From: Episyrphus balteatus
Taxonomy: Eukaryota > Arthropoda > Insecta > Diptera > Syrphidae
Length of the DNA stretch: 64,000 nt
Assembly: GCF_945859705.1 (NCBI RefSeq)
Contig: NC_079136.1
Location: 53,396,094-53,460,093 of the forward strand
Direction: 5' to 3'
How positions within the stretch are numbered: the first letter of the stretch is position 1; each line of letters opens with the position of its first letter. The notes under the pieces are model-generated. The model did not search any database. It was not told the origin of the DNA and was given only the letters and a program-made list of their open reading frames with translations. This document shows positions 37,304 through 48,487 of this stretch, piece after piece. A program made the position numbers and the translations under genes.

Positions 37304-37587
37304 AAACAGTAAAAATTAGCACAGTAAACAACAACAATCAAATACTGTGGAAAAATAAGTTAGTGATTGAAATCAGTATTTTACTGGAGAGAACATTTCG
37401 GCAATTCGACACGGGAGGCGCAAAAATTGTTTTTTTTTTTATCTAAGTTGGTAGTCACATATGGGTGTGTTCGTTGAATCCTTTAATTTTCTTCTATAAT
37501 GGTAAGTTTTCACTAGCTTAGTTTTAAAGCAGCGATTTGAAGAGCATTTGAACAAACACGTTCAGCTTTGGATAAAGTTTCTATCTT

Positions 37588-38028
37588 ACCGATTTTGGTG
37601 GATAAGCTTTGGTTCAACTCCGGTTCAAACATCTATTCCACAGACAATTTTTTTGTACTTCTATAGTTTTTATTTCTTGTTAAAGCATTTTTTTTTTGCT
37701 TTTTATAACGGTAATATTTAAACGGAGGTCAATAAAAATATTCTGACATCAGATTCGAGTTAAACACATCAAAAACCTATAGAAAAGTATATTTTGGTTC
37801 TTGTGGCAAAAACCTTACTGACCAGTGTAATAGTTGCACAAATGTGGTTCTGCCTTGGTTCAAGTTTTGAACAGTTGGTCAGCAGTGTTTAGCTTGCCTT
37901 TCAATTTTTATCTTCTGAAATCGGTAGTAGGGCTGAAGTTTAGCACTGGCTCAAGGTTCATATATGTAGAAATAGCCACGTTCATGCTTGAACCGAAGTT
38001 GACCCGCAGCTAATCCGCCGAAATCGGT
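37588..38028. repeat. Old inverted repeat inside the Harbinger left arm
   Basis: 37588-37628 and 37988-38028 pair over 41 bp with several mismatches (ACCGATTTTGGTGGAT versus the reverse of ATCCGCCGAAATCGGT; GGTTCAACTCCGGTTCAA versus the reverse of TTGAACCGAAGTTGACC). Weaker pairing continues outward. Probably a degenerate MITE. Confidence 0.55.
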
Positions 38029-38150
38029 GGGTTAAATTCCTGAACCAAGGCCGATCCACGTTTGTACAACTGGCACTAACTGTCAAAACCATACAAAATT
38101 TTGACACATTTACCAAATTTCACCCAAGGTTTATACCGTTTCATGAATAC

Positions 38151-38992
38151 GGGTGTTTTCATAAACGTCGGAAATCTGCGTTGGTACAATCGTCTTTCTC
38201 CTAATGAACACACCAATTCTGCAGAATGTTTGCAGGCCTGCGTTAGTACAATTTTCAGCAGCCACTGAGTGTTCATAAACGTTAGAAAATAAAAATATAA
38301 AAATGACCACAGAATGAGTTTTGTTTGATAACAAAAAAAAAATATTTCCTTTTCATTTTATACTATGTTTCTGAGCCCCCTAATGTGAAAATGCCTGCAC
38401 TTTACATTATATTTCATAAACCATGTCTTACAAACTTTCTCTGTAGTGATTATTATTTTTTTTTTCATAATTAAAAAAATACAAAATTTTCTGAGCTACC
38501 CTAATGTAATTTTTTTTTCTTCGATAATTTGACCAAAATAATATCCACGTTTAATTTTTTCGAATTCCACAGAAAACTACAGAAGTTAACATTTTTAAGA
38601 GCCACCCTAATAAGAAAAAAATCAATTTGAACTCGGTGTATCAAAAAACACGATTTAAAAATTTTCTGCATCATTGAAATCTAAATTTTTCGAAAAATGA
38701 AAAAAGAAACATTTTTTGCACCACCCTGATTTATATGTTTGCTTTCCTTTTTTTTTACAATAGATATTTACATTTATTACAAATAAAAACATCGAAATAA
38801 AAGCCAAATAAACTTCTTCGCGAGATCTGCAGTCATAAAATTTTGGCTGCGCAATCTGCCCGACGTTGACGACATAAATGACGTTTATGAACAGAAGTAC
38901 TGCAATTTGACTAAGTTAGTCCGATCGCAGATCTGATTTTATAAACACGACTAACGCAGGCCTGAGTTAGGCAGACGTTTATGAAAACACCC
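38151..38992. mobile_element. MITE nested in the Harbinger element
   Basis: GGGTGTTTTCATAAACGTC at 38151-38169 is perfectly reverse-complemented at 38974-38992, with TAC on both sides (38148-38150 and 38993-38995). A subterminal motif CAGGCCTGCGTTAGT (38233) recurs reversed near the right end. 842 bp with no ORF of note. A 3-bp duplication and GGG-start suggest a Harbinger-type MITE, but this is inference. Confidence 0.7.
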
Positions 38993-39274
38993 TACCCCTA
39001 ATAACTTTAATTATAACTTTAATTATAGCTATACCAAATTAGTGCGATGTACTTATAAGTAAAAATAATTTGTTTTCATGTGTAAACAAGCACAATCAAC
39101 CATATATGAGAAAGAAATCCTCGTGTAAATCTTGTACTCCGCTTACAAGATTTACACTACATTTTTTTTAGACATATTTTGTGAACACATCCCAAAGTGA
39201 AGGTTTTGAATGAACAACAACAAAGTGATTTAAAAAGTGGTTGATAAATTCTTTTGTTTAATTAAAAATTCAAA

Positions 39275-40184
39275 ATGGAAAAAAGGTAAACAAAAACTTG
39301 TAAACAAATACATATATAAATGTTAACAGGACAACCTTTATTTCTATTTATAGATCCAAGCGATGGTCACATGATGAAACCAAAGCGTTTTTAAAATTTT
39401 ATTCATCAAGGCAGCGGGAATTTACCATCCCAAGAAAAAGACGCCTGGCCTACCAAAACATTGTGGAGGATCTTATTTCGGCGGGTTTTGTAAGTATTTA
39501 TGAGAGCTCTGAAAGAAAAAGCATTTTAAGATGTTTATCTTTCATTTCAGGACACTGCAACGACGGCTGCAAATTGTGAGGTAAAGATGCACACCCTGTT
39601 AAGGGCGTACAAATGCGCCAAGGACAACGCTGGGGCAACAGGTGCATCCCCATGTACTCCTCCATTTTATGAAGAAATGGAGGAGATATTTGGGGATAAG
39701 CCAATTCACACCAGGAGTGAGTCCATCAATATTGGCTCTGTGCCCCCAAATGTTGTCCAGGTAAGAAAAATAGTTTTTTTTTTTTATTCTAGTAGAAAAA
39801 TTAATTGCGTTTTTTTAGGATCCGGGTGCATCAACTTCGCAACAGACGCCCTCAATGGAGGTTGCGTCTCAAGAACGTGAGGCAGAAAATACACTAACTG
39901 AACCAGCTACATCTGTGCCAGATATAGCTGGTTCAGTTAGTGTAGTTGCTGCCTCACCGCCTCCAATTGCAGTCGCTGCTGCTAGTGCCAGAACCCCGAA
40001 AGAAAGCCGAAACATGTCACGGTCGGATTTTTATAAAAAAAATATTCAACTTCGAGAACTGGAGATGGCGGAGAATAAGGGCCAGTTCGAACAACGCCAG
40101 AAGTTGAAGATAAGGGCCCTTGAAGAGCGTCAAAAACGATTTGACATCAAACAAAAAATGTTTCAAGAACGTTCAAATCAATAA
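39275..40184 (+). CDS. Myb/SANT-like DNA-binding protein of the Harbinger transposon (spliced)
   Basis: Four exons with GT-AG introns: 39275-39285, 39354-39489, 39551-39760 and 39819-40184, joining in frame to 240 aa. Residues about 5-110 form a Myb/SANT-like (trihelix-type) domain beginning SKRWSHDETKAFLKFYSSR, with the first conserved Trp at residue 8. The middle is a Ser/Thr/Pro/Ala-rich linker. The C-terminal 55 residues (from SDFYKKNIQLRELEMAENK) are highly charged and probably coiled coil. In PIF/Harbinger elements this second protein binds the transposon ends and helps bring the transposase into the nucleus. An AATAAA overlaps the stop codon (40180-40185), implying a very short 3' UTR. 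Exon 4 contains a strong hairpin (39878-39956). Start chosen because exon 1 is the only upstream ATG that splices in frame. Confidence 0.85.
39878..39956 (+). repeat. Hairpin inside the coding exon of the Myb-like gene
   Basis: ACACTAACTGAACCAGCTA (39891-39909) is perfectly reverse-complemented at 39925-39943 around a 15-base loop. Eight further outer bases pair (TGAGGCAG, 39878-39885, with CTGCCTCA, 39949-39956). It encodes the linker between DNA-binding domain and coiled coil. Confidence 0.85.
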
Positions 40185-40295
40185 AAATATATATTCATTG
40201 TTAGTTCCTTCTTTTTTTTATTATTTTCTGTGAACGAAGTGTAGTGAATGGTCCAAGGTTTATTTTGAAAAAAATCCTGATTTTTTAGAGCAATG

Positions 40296-40459
40296 TGCGT
40301 TTAATTCATCTCAATAGGACAAGTATTTTGGAAATAGCATCATTTTTTGTGCAGCAAACTCAAGAAAATTCTACCAATTTAACGAATTTTCTTGAGTTTG
40401 CTGCACAAAAAATGATGCTATTTCCAAAATACTTGTCCTATTGAGATGAATTAAACGCA
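40296..40459. repeat. Perfect 75-bp-arm palindrome (A/A') between the convergent Harbinger genes
   Basis: 40296-40370 and 40385-40459 are reverse complements with no mismatch that I can find, and a 14-base loop. A third, diverged copy of the arm lies at 40672-40750. Confidence 0.9.
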
Positions 40460-40750
40460 TATTAGTCTGAATTGAAGTCCTTCAAATGTTGTTGAAAGCC
40501 AAAATGCGTTTAGAGAAGGATAAACTTAATTTGGTATTCAAAAGTATTTCGGCCATGTGTATGCATATTGAAACATGACCGAAATACTTTTGGATACCAA
40601 ATTAAGTTTATCCTTCTCTAAACGCATTTTGGCTTTCAACAACATTTGAAGGACCTCAGTTCACACTAATATGCGTTTAATTCATCTCAATAGGATAAAA
40701 GTATTTTGGAAATAGCATAATTTCTTGTGCAGCAAACTCAACTAATTTCG
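40456..40750. repeat. Second palindrome (B/B') and third copy of arm A
   Basis: 40477-40557 pairs with about 40574-40654 almost perfectly (GTCCTTCAAATGTTGTTGAA at one end, its reverse at the other). Pairing continues outward with mismatches to CGCATATTAGT. 40672-40750 repeats arm A in the A orientation, so A'-B-loop-B'-A together form one foldback of about 365 bp. Confidence 0.85.
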
Positions 40751-40826
40751 TTAAATTGAAAAATTTCCACAAAAATTTTACCAATGGTTTAAAGAAAAGT
40801 CGGAAATACTAATAATTTTCTTTTAA

Positions 40827-42091
40827 TTAAAGAATATTCATTTGACAAAGTTGACTGAATAGTCTCTCTCGTCGATTTCCATGTAAATTAGGCTCCGGGT
40901 TTGCGATGTTGTCCTCCGGTGGTGGTTCTTCAGTTGGAGCTGGAGTTGGCTCGTTAATAATAATGTTATCGGCGTTGAGAATGCACAAATTATGCAAAAC
41001 GCAAGCACTTACAATAATTTTCTTAACAGAATTCAAGTTTCTTTGCTCGGTGAACTTGTTTATTCTCCTGAATCTTCCTTTGAGTAGCCCGAAGGCATTT
41101 TCAACTACCATTCTTGTAGAAGAATGAATAAAATTGAAATTTTTTTGTTGATCATTTAATTGACCGTATTCCTTATAAGGTGGGACGATCCAATTCGAAG
41201 CCGCGTAGGCTGAATCACCCAAAAGAAATGTGTTGGATGGAAATAGACGGGTGAAGTTCTCTTGTACTTGATGATATAATCCCGATCTTCTGAGAACCCT
41301 ACTGTCATGCAGGGAACCTGGTTCACCGCAGCATACGTCGGTGAACATTTTGTCTGCATTGACAACCGCCTGCAAAACGATAGAAAAATTTTGCTTTCGA
41401 TCGTAATAGCATTCTTTGTTGATCCTTGGAGCGGCAATTGTAATGTGGGTGCAATCTATAGCACCAATCACACCCGGTATTCTCTTTCTGGATTCAAATC
41501 TGGAGCAAGTTTGTTCAACAAAATCTCCTTGAGGCCACTTGATATATTCATGTCCCACTGAAACTAACCAGCTGCTCACACGTCCAACTGCAGCCCATGC
41601 TGTTGATTTGGCCATACCAAACAAGTTGCCCAATTGCCTAAATGTAATGGTATTACTTATATACCAAACAAAAAGGTATATTTCCTTCCTGGCTTCAATT
41701 TTTGGTTTCCCTCCATGATTTGAGGGTGATGGAAAGAAAGCAGATAGAGCATATTTTACTGAAAAAAATGAATTTTTTTTTTTTTTTTTTTTTTAATAGG
41801 AGAGATTACTCACCAATCAATTGCTCCGCGGTTAATCTTCTCAGCCTGAAATGCGATTGAAAATCGGAATCGCTGAAGGCCTCAATAGTTTCCATAAAAT
41901 TGGAAACGTTTACATGTGTTTCTTCATCAGTTGAAGGATCATCAAAAATTATTCTGGTTTCATCCTCTGAAGATGAAGAGCTTTCACTGCTTGACGATGA
42001 TTCTAGGAACCATAACAAGAACTGTAATAGAAAACTAATATCTTAGAAAAAACATATAGGAAAGTATAAAATTGTTTACCTCGTTGTCCAT
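40827..42091 (-). CDS. PIF/Harbinger DDE transposase, HARBI1-like (spliced)
   Basis: Three exons on the minus strand: 42091-42080, 42021-41814 and 41758-40827, with GT-AG introns, giving 383 aa. The acidic, Ser-rich N-terminus (residues about 10-45) is followed by a helix-turn-helix-like segment (TFRQLGNLFGMAKSTAWAA, about 110-130). The DDE nuclease domain then has GAIDCTHI (Asp about 175), SLHDSRVL (Asp about 225), GDSAY (Asp about 255) and VENAFGLLKGRFRR (Glu about 293). Length and motif order fit HARBI1-type transposases, which cut and paste the element at its TIRs. No stop or frameshift. An ATTAAA beside the stop (40822-40827) may be the poly(A) signal. Exon 1 has only four codons (MDNE); its start is the one ATG that splices in frame, and that assignment is the least certain part. 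Confidence 0.9.
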
Positions 42092-42251
42092 TTTAGTTTA
42101 TTTTTAACAAATAATTAGTTTTTTTCTCATGACGGGAACCTTTGATATATTTTTTTTTTGACATTTAAACACAGTGGTACCAACTTTTAGATAAAAAAAT
42201 AGTACTCAGTTTAAAACTAAGTATAGCGTTTTATTGGTACTGAGCTAAGTA

Positions 42252-42292
42252 CCAGTACTGAGCTAAGGATAGTTTACCAATAAAACACGCCT
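42252..42292 (-). repeat. Harbinger right terminal inverted repeat
   Basis: Reverse complement of 37263-37303 with one mismatch. The adjoining 42227-42251 carries a second, partial copy of terminal sequence (GCGTTTTATTGGTACTGAGC). Confidence 0.9.
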
Positions 42293-43851
42293 AATAAATG
42301 AAGGTAGACTAGAGAATTTTGTACGGAAAATATTATAAGTAAACATAATTGTATCAAAAGGCTAGCGGCTGTTCAATTAGTTGTTAAGAATTTTTCTATA
42401 AATTTTTACCAGTATTTATGTACATATAACGTTTTTGCTACACTAAGATCCTATACGACAAGACGCGAAGAAAATCCTTCAACAAGAGGCTTGAAAAAAT
42501 GTATCAAATCGATTGCTTTAACCTTCAAGAAGATATTCGTATCTAAACCCTAATTTCCACACTGATTTCGATAGTTTTTTATGACCAAGTGTACATTCGG
42601 GTTTGGATATCTTCGAAACTGTTTAAGCCATCGATTTGATACCGATAATCTTTTTTGAAGAACGTTCGAACTCATACAGAAATACAATCATCTTGATAAA
42701 TTAAATTATATAAAAATTCTTCACTTTTCCAATTTTCCTCGTGGATCCAGATCAGATCATTGTTTTTATTAGCTTTACAACAAAAGCAGGACTTTGTTTT
42801 GTTATTGTTTCGCAAATAAATAAATGATCTGATCCGGATCACGAGGAAAATAAAACACAGCTAATAATGACTTCTCAGTGAATTAAAATTTTTTGGAAAA
42901 GTGAAGAATATAATTTTTTTTTAACTTTGACCTCGAATATCTTTCAAATGGTTAAATTAATGAGAAAAGTATTCAAGACCTTTTTGGTAGAACAATCTAT
43001 TTCCTATAAGAATAAATCTAGCCTGTTTGATTACACTGGTTGGCAAAAATAAAAAAATATCGGGAGCAAGAACTATGCAAGGTGATTCTAACTAACTTAA
43101 GTGTGCTGAATACAAAACTGTTTACAATTTTGTTCCATCACGTCTAGTTTTTGAGCTAAACTCATAACTATTTTCACTAGAAACTCTCAAAAACTTATTT
43201 TCAATAAAGTTTTTTTTTATGTTTAATCAAAAAAATACATTTGTCCTTAATATGTTGCTTTTTAAAATCCAAATCAGAAATCGAAAACCGGAATTTGGAT
43301 AAAAAAAAACCATTCATTAGATATGTAGATAGGTACTAAGATTTAGAGATACAAGTATCATACATTTCTTTTTCCAATAACTTTGAGAACAAAATTAATT
43401 TTGAAAAAAAATAAATAAATATATTTAGAACGATAAAATATTGCGTTGTCTGACTGCATTAGACGGTTTGCAAAAAAAAATATTTTACGGTGGTGTAATT
43501 CGACGTCAAATGTATCCATAAAACACGTTTTTGACCTGTTAACATTCAAGTATTTCAAAAACGTGACGTGCCAGTGAAATTTTGACTTCAAATTCGGACT
43601 CAGCACACAAAAATCCTTTAAAAAAGTATGGTTTTGTTCTAGCTCCATTTTCGTAGCCGGACAGTGTTATTATAGTTTTTCTATTTGTTACAAAATTAAG
43701 AAAAAAAAAAAAAAAAATGAATTTTTAAAAATTTTCTCAACTTTTTGACCTCGAATATTTTTAAAACGATTGGATGAACGAAAAAATGTCTAGGGATTCT
43801 TTTTGTAGAGCGTTCTATTTCCGATATGAATATGTAATATAAGGAAATTTA
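42293..43851. other. No gene seen; includes two imperfect foldbacks
   Basis: 42480-42550 partly pairs with 42597-42665 (ATCAAATCGAT, GATATTCG and AAACCC against their reverses). 42716-42732 pairs perfectly with 42893-42909 (ATTCTTCACTTTTCCAA), and inside it 42731-42760 pairs with 42827-42854 (CCTCGTGGATCCAGATCAG). The latter may be a small MITE with an unequal right arm. Confidence 0.5.
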
Positions 43852-44490
43852 AATAAATTGCACGACGATATTTTCACAGAATTTCATAAGTGGTGCAAAA
43901 AAATAAAATCTGTTTTTATAAATAATTAAATACCGTTTTAAATTATCTTTTACAAAAAACTAAGTATGCCATTTTATTTCTTGTATAAAAAGAAATTTTT
44001 AAAAAAAAATTTTCGAAAATCGTTAGAGCCGTTTTTAAAAAAAATAATTTTTTATATATAAAAATTTTCTAACATTTTTAAAATTAAAAGTTGGTATGCT
44101 ATTTTAATATAATAATTAATTTACACATAAAAACGGAATTTCAAAATTTTTTACCAACCCGTTTCCAAAAAATTGATTTTTCAAAAAAAAATTTTGAAAT
44201 ATTTTTTAAAAATCCAAAAATGTGTTTTTTTGAAAAATTTAAATTTTTTTCAAATAATGAATTTTGGTAAAAATCTGTTTTGTCGTTTACGAGAAATTCA
44301 TAAATCAAAAAAACCATTCTATGGCAGGTACCGTTAATAACGGTTCAAAAAAATATTTTTTTTTATTTCCAACGGAAGCTTTTATGTTGTTCACTACACA
44401 CAAAAATTTTAATCAAAATCGTTAGAGCCGTTTTTGAAAAAAATTAACTTTTCTATTTCCGTTATATGACAGGTACCGTTAGTTTTGGTC
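43852..44490 (+). repeat. DINE-1-like repeat, 3'-truncated copy
   Basis: Aligns with 13036-13750: head TTGCACGAC, AATACCGTTTTAAATTATCTT, ATGCCATTTTATTTCTTGTA, TCGTTAGAGCCGTTTTT twice and CAGGTACCGTTA twice. It stops after AGTTTTGGTC, before the microsatellite tail. Confidence 0.65.
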
Positions 44491-47400
44491 CTTACTTAAT
44501 CTTGTAACATGTAGGTCCGAATGCGGTTTAAATTGGATGAAATATGGACTTTCAAAATTTACTGTTTTTTTTATATTTTTGAGGAATTTTATTTTACAAT
44601 TTTTCCTTCTTTCTAACAGTCAAGAAAATTTTACAAAAAAAATTTTATTTAAAACATAATTAAAGGCATTTTAACCTTCACTGGGACAAAATTATGTTTT
44701 CGAAAGAGAGAAGGAGCATTCAATTCTAGATAAAAAAAAAAATAAAAATTCTAATACAAAAACCCACTTCTTTCTCATGGATGTCAAAGTGAGAAGTGGG
44801 GCAAATTTAAATGGGAAATACGGAAAAAATGACCAAAAACCTTACAAAATGTATTTGAAGTTAAAAATAAAAGTTATTTTTAGATATAGGCTTCCTAAAG
44901 TTAAATATAAAAGAAACTAAACCACACAAAATTCATTAAGGCGCAAAGGTAGCATTAAAATTCTTTATAGAGGCGCAAAGGTAGCCCTGACAAACATAGT
45001 GTTCTACAAAAATAGATACTATATCCAAGTATCACCCACTGTATTATTTCCTAGGCGATTTTTTGAAGGAACTTCCAAAATCAAAAATTGTCTATCTGAA
45101 AAAAAAAATCCATTGAATCCAGTTGAATTGTAACCTTTAATAACAATATATATATTTTAATATACATAAAACATAGCCTCTAACTCGTCAACAAAAACGT
45201 CAGATCGGACACTGTCATACAAATATTTATGAATTATTCATCACATCATACTATTTCCTTCTAATACCAAAATCCTTAAAAATTCAATGCCCCTCGAATG
45301 TGCTTTTAATTTAATTAGCATTACTTCTTACAAAATCGTATATGAGTGTTCCCATAAAATAATTTTTATGCGAAAATTTTGAAAGGCTATTCGAAGTTCA
45401 CACGATTGTCCCCCGTCATAAACTTCAACAAGCCCTTCTGATTTTTTTTTCTGTTTTTCAAATCGCGAAACATCCAAAAAAAAAAACCATATCAATGCAG
45501 CTGTTTATTAAAATGTCCTTGCGAACGCACAAAATACATAATATTTTTTTTTTATTAACACTGAACCTTCTTGAACTGAAAAAAAAAAAAAAAAAATACC
45601 TAGGTACTCTCATATACCTTATATATTTATTAAAAATTCTTCCAAGGAGTCGATTTCATCAATGCATGTCCTTTTCGCAGTTTTATATTGTGTTGTGTAT
45701 TGCCCCTTTTTCAAGGAACAGCTCACTTCATGTACAAGAAAAATATTCTACGAATTTGTAGCCTTCCTCCAGTTTTGCTATTGTTTCCTTTTCCGCTTCA
45801 TTTACATTGAAAGTCGCGTACGAGGACTGCGACAATAAGCAAAAAGGACATACCACCACTTGATTGACAAACACGAACGAGAGCGCAGCGAAATTTAAAA
45901 TACAAAAAAAAAAAAAAAAAATATTAAAGACAAAAACCTCTAGGGGGTAGCGACAACGACAAGGACATTGACGATGACGACGAAGACGAAAAGGACGAAG
46001 ACGACTTGAAAAATAAAATACAAAGGACAAAGTGACATTGCAAAATGTGAACAAGTCGATTGCCCTTATTGATAAAGGACATGCTTTTTTTTTCTTCTTC
46101 CAAAACTATACACGAAATATACAAGGACAATCGATTCGCATATTTGTTAGATGACTCCCGAATAATAGAAAAAAAAAAATTAAAAGAAATAGCTGAGTTG
46201 GAAAATGTAGTGCATCATATGCATTCTCTTCTATTTTGTTGTTTTCGTTTGTATTTCCTAGAACAACAATAGTGCGAAAACTGTGGCACTTTAAATGCTA
46301 ATTTTTTTTTTTTAGTTGTTGTTGTCTACATTGCCTTCTTGAAGGATTCACACAAGGACACAACATGTCATTCAATCAAAAAGCGCATGTAATCGATACC
46401 ACTTCTTGTGTTTGACATGCAATTTGCAATCGCATTCGATTTGGTTGCGAAAAAGGATTATTTTTTTCTTTTGTCATTTTTTGTTTGCGAACCATGAAAC
46501 CGATCCTTAAAACATGATCATTCAAATGCAATCACACGGAATTTATCACCGAATTTGCATAAGTTTGAGAATATGCCACCGAATTAGCAGGCAAATGGCG
46601 GAAACAAATTATGACATGTTTTTCTTTTAGGGAATTGAGCTATCAGCAGAGCGAGAGTTGTTTTTGATTGATCAACGTGACGAAAGGATTTGCCAAATTG
46701 GATTTTGGGATTTTATTTTGCATATTTAGTGATCGGTTCAAACGGTTGACAATCCTTTGTTTTGAGTGTTTGCATGCCCTCAGTTTTTTTTTTGCAAAAA
46801 CATTTTGTCACAGTTCAACAAATCGTGAGATTATTTTTATTTGCCCTTGTTTGCAATTTTAATTTATGGGGTTATAAGTATGATGTTATCCTGGGAGTGA
46901 TCCAATTCTATTGCAATTTGATTGATTTTGGTTTTGATCCAATCAATTTTAGTATTGAGATGTAAATTGCTTGAAATGATCCTTAACATAAAATTGTTGC
47001 TCATTTTGTGATAAAGATTATGTTGGAATATTAATAGGATATAAAGATCCAACAATTGCAAAAATTTCACTGAACAACATCTGAGAAAAAATTTTTGGTT
47101 TCACTTTTATTTTTAGAATGTTCTAGTATTATAACGCTTTAGCCCCTATTATAAAATAAACATGAATGTGAGACATTTAAAATGTATGGAGATCGTTTCG
47201 GTGTTAGAGTAAATGAAAGTTAGCAGAACTTTGACAATAAATGAAATCTTTGGTGTTTTAATCAATTTAATTGCAATTTTTGAATGAGAAACTAGATGCT
47301 ATATACTTAGTTTCACAGTACACTTAAAAAAAGTGAGGAACTGTCAAATTCCATGTGCTTAATAAAAAAAACCGGAATATATTACCTTGTATATGTATAC

Positions 47401-48178
47401 TGTGACTTAGTTTAATCAATTCCACAATATTCTGCAAATTTTTCAGCACAGTACATATTCTGCTGAAGTGGACAAATTTCCACTTGTGATGATTTGATAT
47501 TAATCGCTGGTACACAATTTCATATGGAGCATATGGTTTTCTGTATTTGATAAGGTATTATTTGGGGCAGTTTTCTTTATTGGAAAATTTTGTATTAATA
47601 TTATTGAAAAAAATAGTATTTAATGTGTTTTTATTTTAACTTTTTTTTTTAATTTTGGCTTTGAAATCGATTATTTCGAAAACAATTGATTGAAATAACT
47701 TGATTTAAAAATTAAAATTAAGTGTAATTCTTCGTATTAGAAAATGTATTAAGTAAAAATTAAGATTATTAAAAATTATAACCAATAGAACAAAACTAAC
47801 TCCTACTTCTTTTTAAGAAAATTCACTGTAAGTATTTAACAGTAGCAATTAGCGAAAAAAGGCTTTACATTTTTTGTAGGGAATTAAATTTGTTTGTCAT
47901 ACTACTTGGTCTTTTAGGATAAAAAACACGCGAGTTACGTGCAAAAATCAAAATAACCGTTCAAAACAAAATGGCGGCTATATGACACTAGGTGCAGTTG
48001 TGCAAAATGTGGTTTTCGGCTGGTTTACTGATGTTCTATCAAATACCAAAGTCAAAATTCGGCTCAGAATTTTTTCCCAGAGCTCCTCCATACAAAAATT
48101 TCTTAATTCCCCGTACTAATGTAGATTAAGCGGAATACTATCAAATGCGGGAAGTTGTGATAGTTACTGAGCAGAAAA
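44491..48178. other. No gene supported
   Basis: 44491-45490 is AT-rich. 45500-46600 is more complex and has about nine AGGAC/GTCCT pentamers in AAGGACA-type context between 45512 and 46358. 47670-47760 resembles 60565-60660 (AAATCGATTATTTC, TTGATTTAAAAATTA), so it is a stray piece of that repeat. ORFs are short and without domains. Confidence 0.5.
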
Positions 48179-48487
48179 CAGAGGCGTATAAACACCATTG
48201 GGGCAAGCGGGGCGGTACCCCGAGGCCTCCGTCACGCCCCCGAATGGAGACAATGCAGAAAAGGCAACTTTTTATACATGAACGAAGCAAAAAGGTAAGA
48301 TGTTTAACATGAATCAGTTCGGACACAAGAGAGACAAATTATTGAAAGAAAATTTATATACTTATTATCTTTGAGCTCGTACTTTTTTATTTGTTCTTAA
48401 ATTCTATACCAAATGGGACCCAAATATCAAAGGGGCCCCAAAATTGAGTCTTGCCCCTGGGCCCCGGCAACTCAACGTACGCCACTG
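48179..48487. mobile_element. hAT-like MITE
   Basis: Ends CAGAGGCGTA and TACGCCACTG are inverted repeats with one mismatch, and GGGGC-rich subterminal blocks lie on both sides. Eight-base flanks GCAGAAAA (48171-48178) and CCACAAAA (48488-48495) match at six positions, fitting an aged 8-bp hAT duplication. 309 bp, non-coding. Confidence 0.65.

Larger units (their letters stand above)
37263..42292. mobile_element. Complete, apparently autonomous PIF/Harbinger transposon
   Basis: TIRs 37263-37303 and 42252-42292 are 41 bp with one mismatch and begin AGGCGTGTTTTATTGGTAAA. The 3-bp flanks AAT (37260-37262 and 42293-42295) fit the 3-bp duplications of this superfamily, although TWA is usual. It carries both genes expected of the family, convergent and open through all exons. 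The left 2 kb is non-coding and holds other inverted-repeat elements. Between the gene ends lies a cluster of long palindromes (40296-40750). Next to the right TIR, part of the terminal sequence (GCGTTTTATTGGTA) recurs at about 42227. All required parts look intact; whether it is active cannot be seen. Confidence 0.88.
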
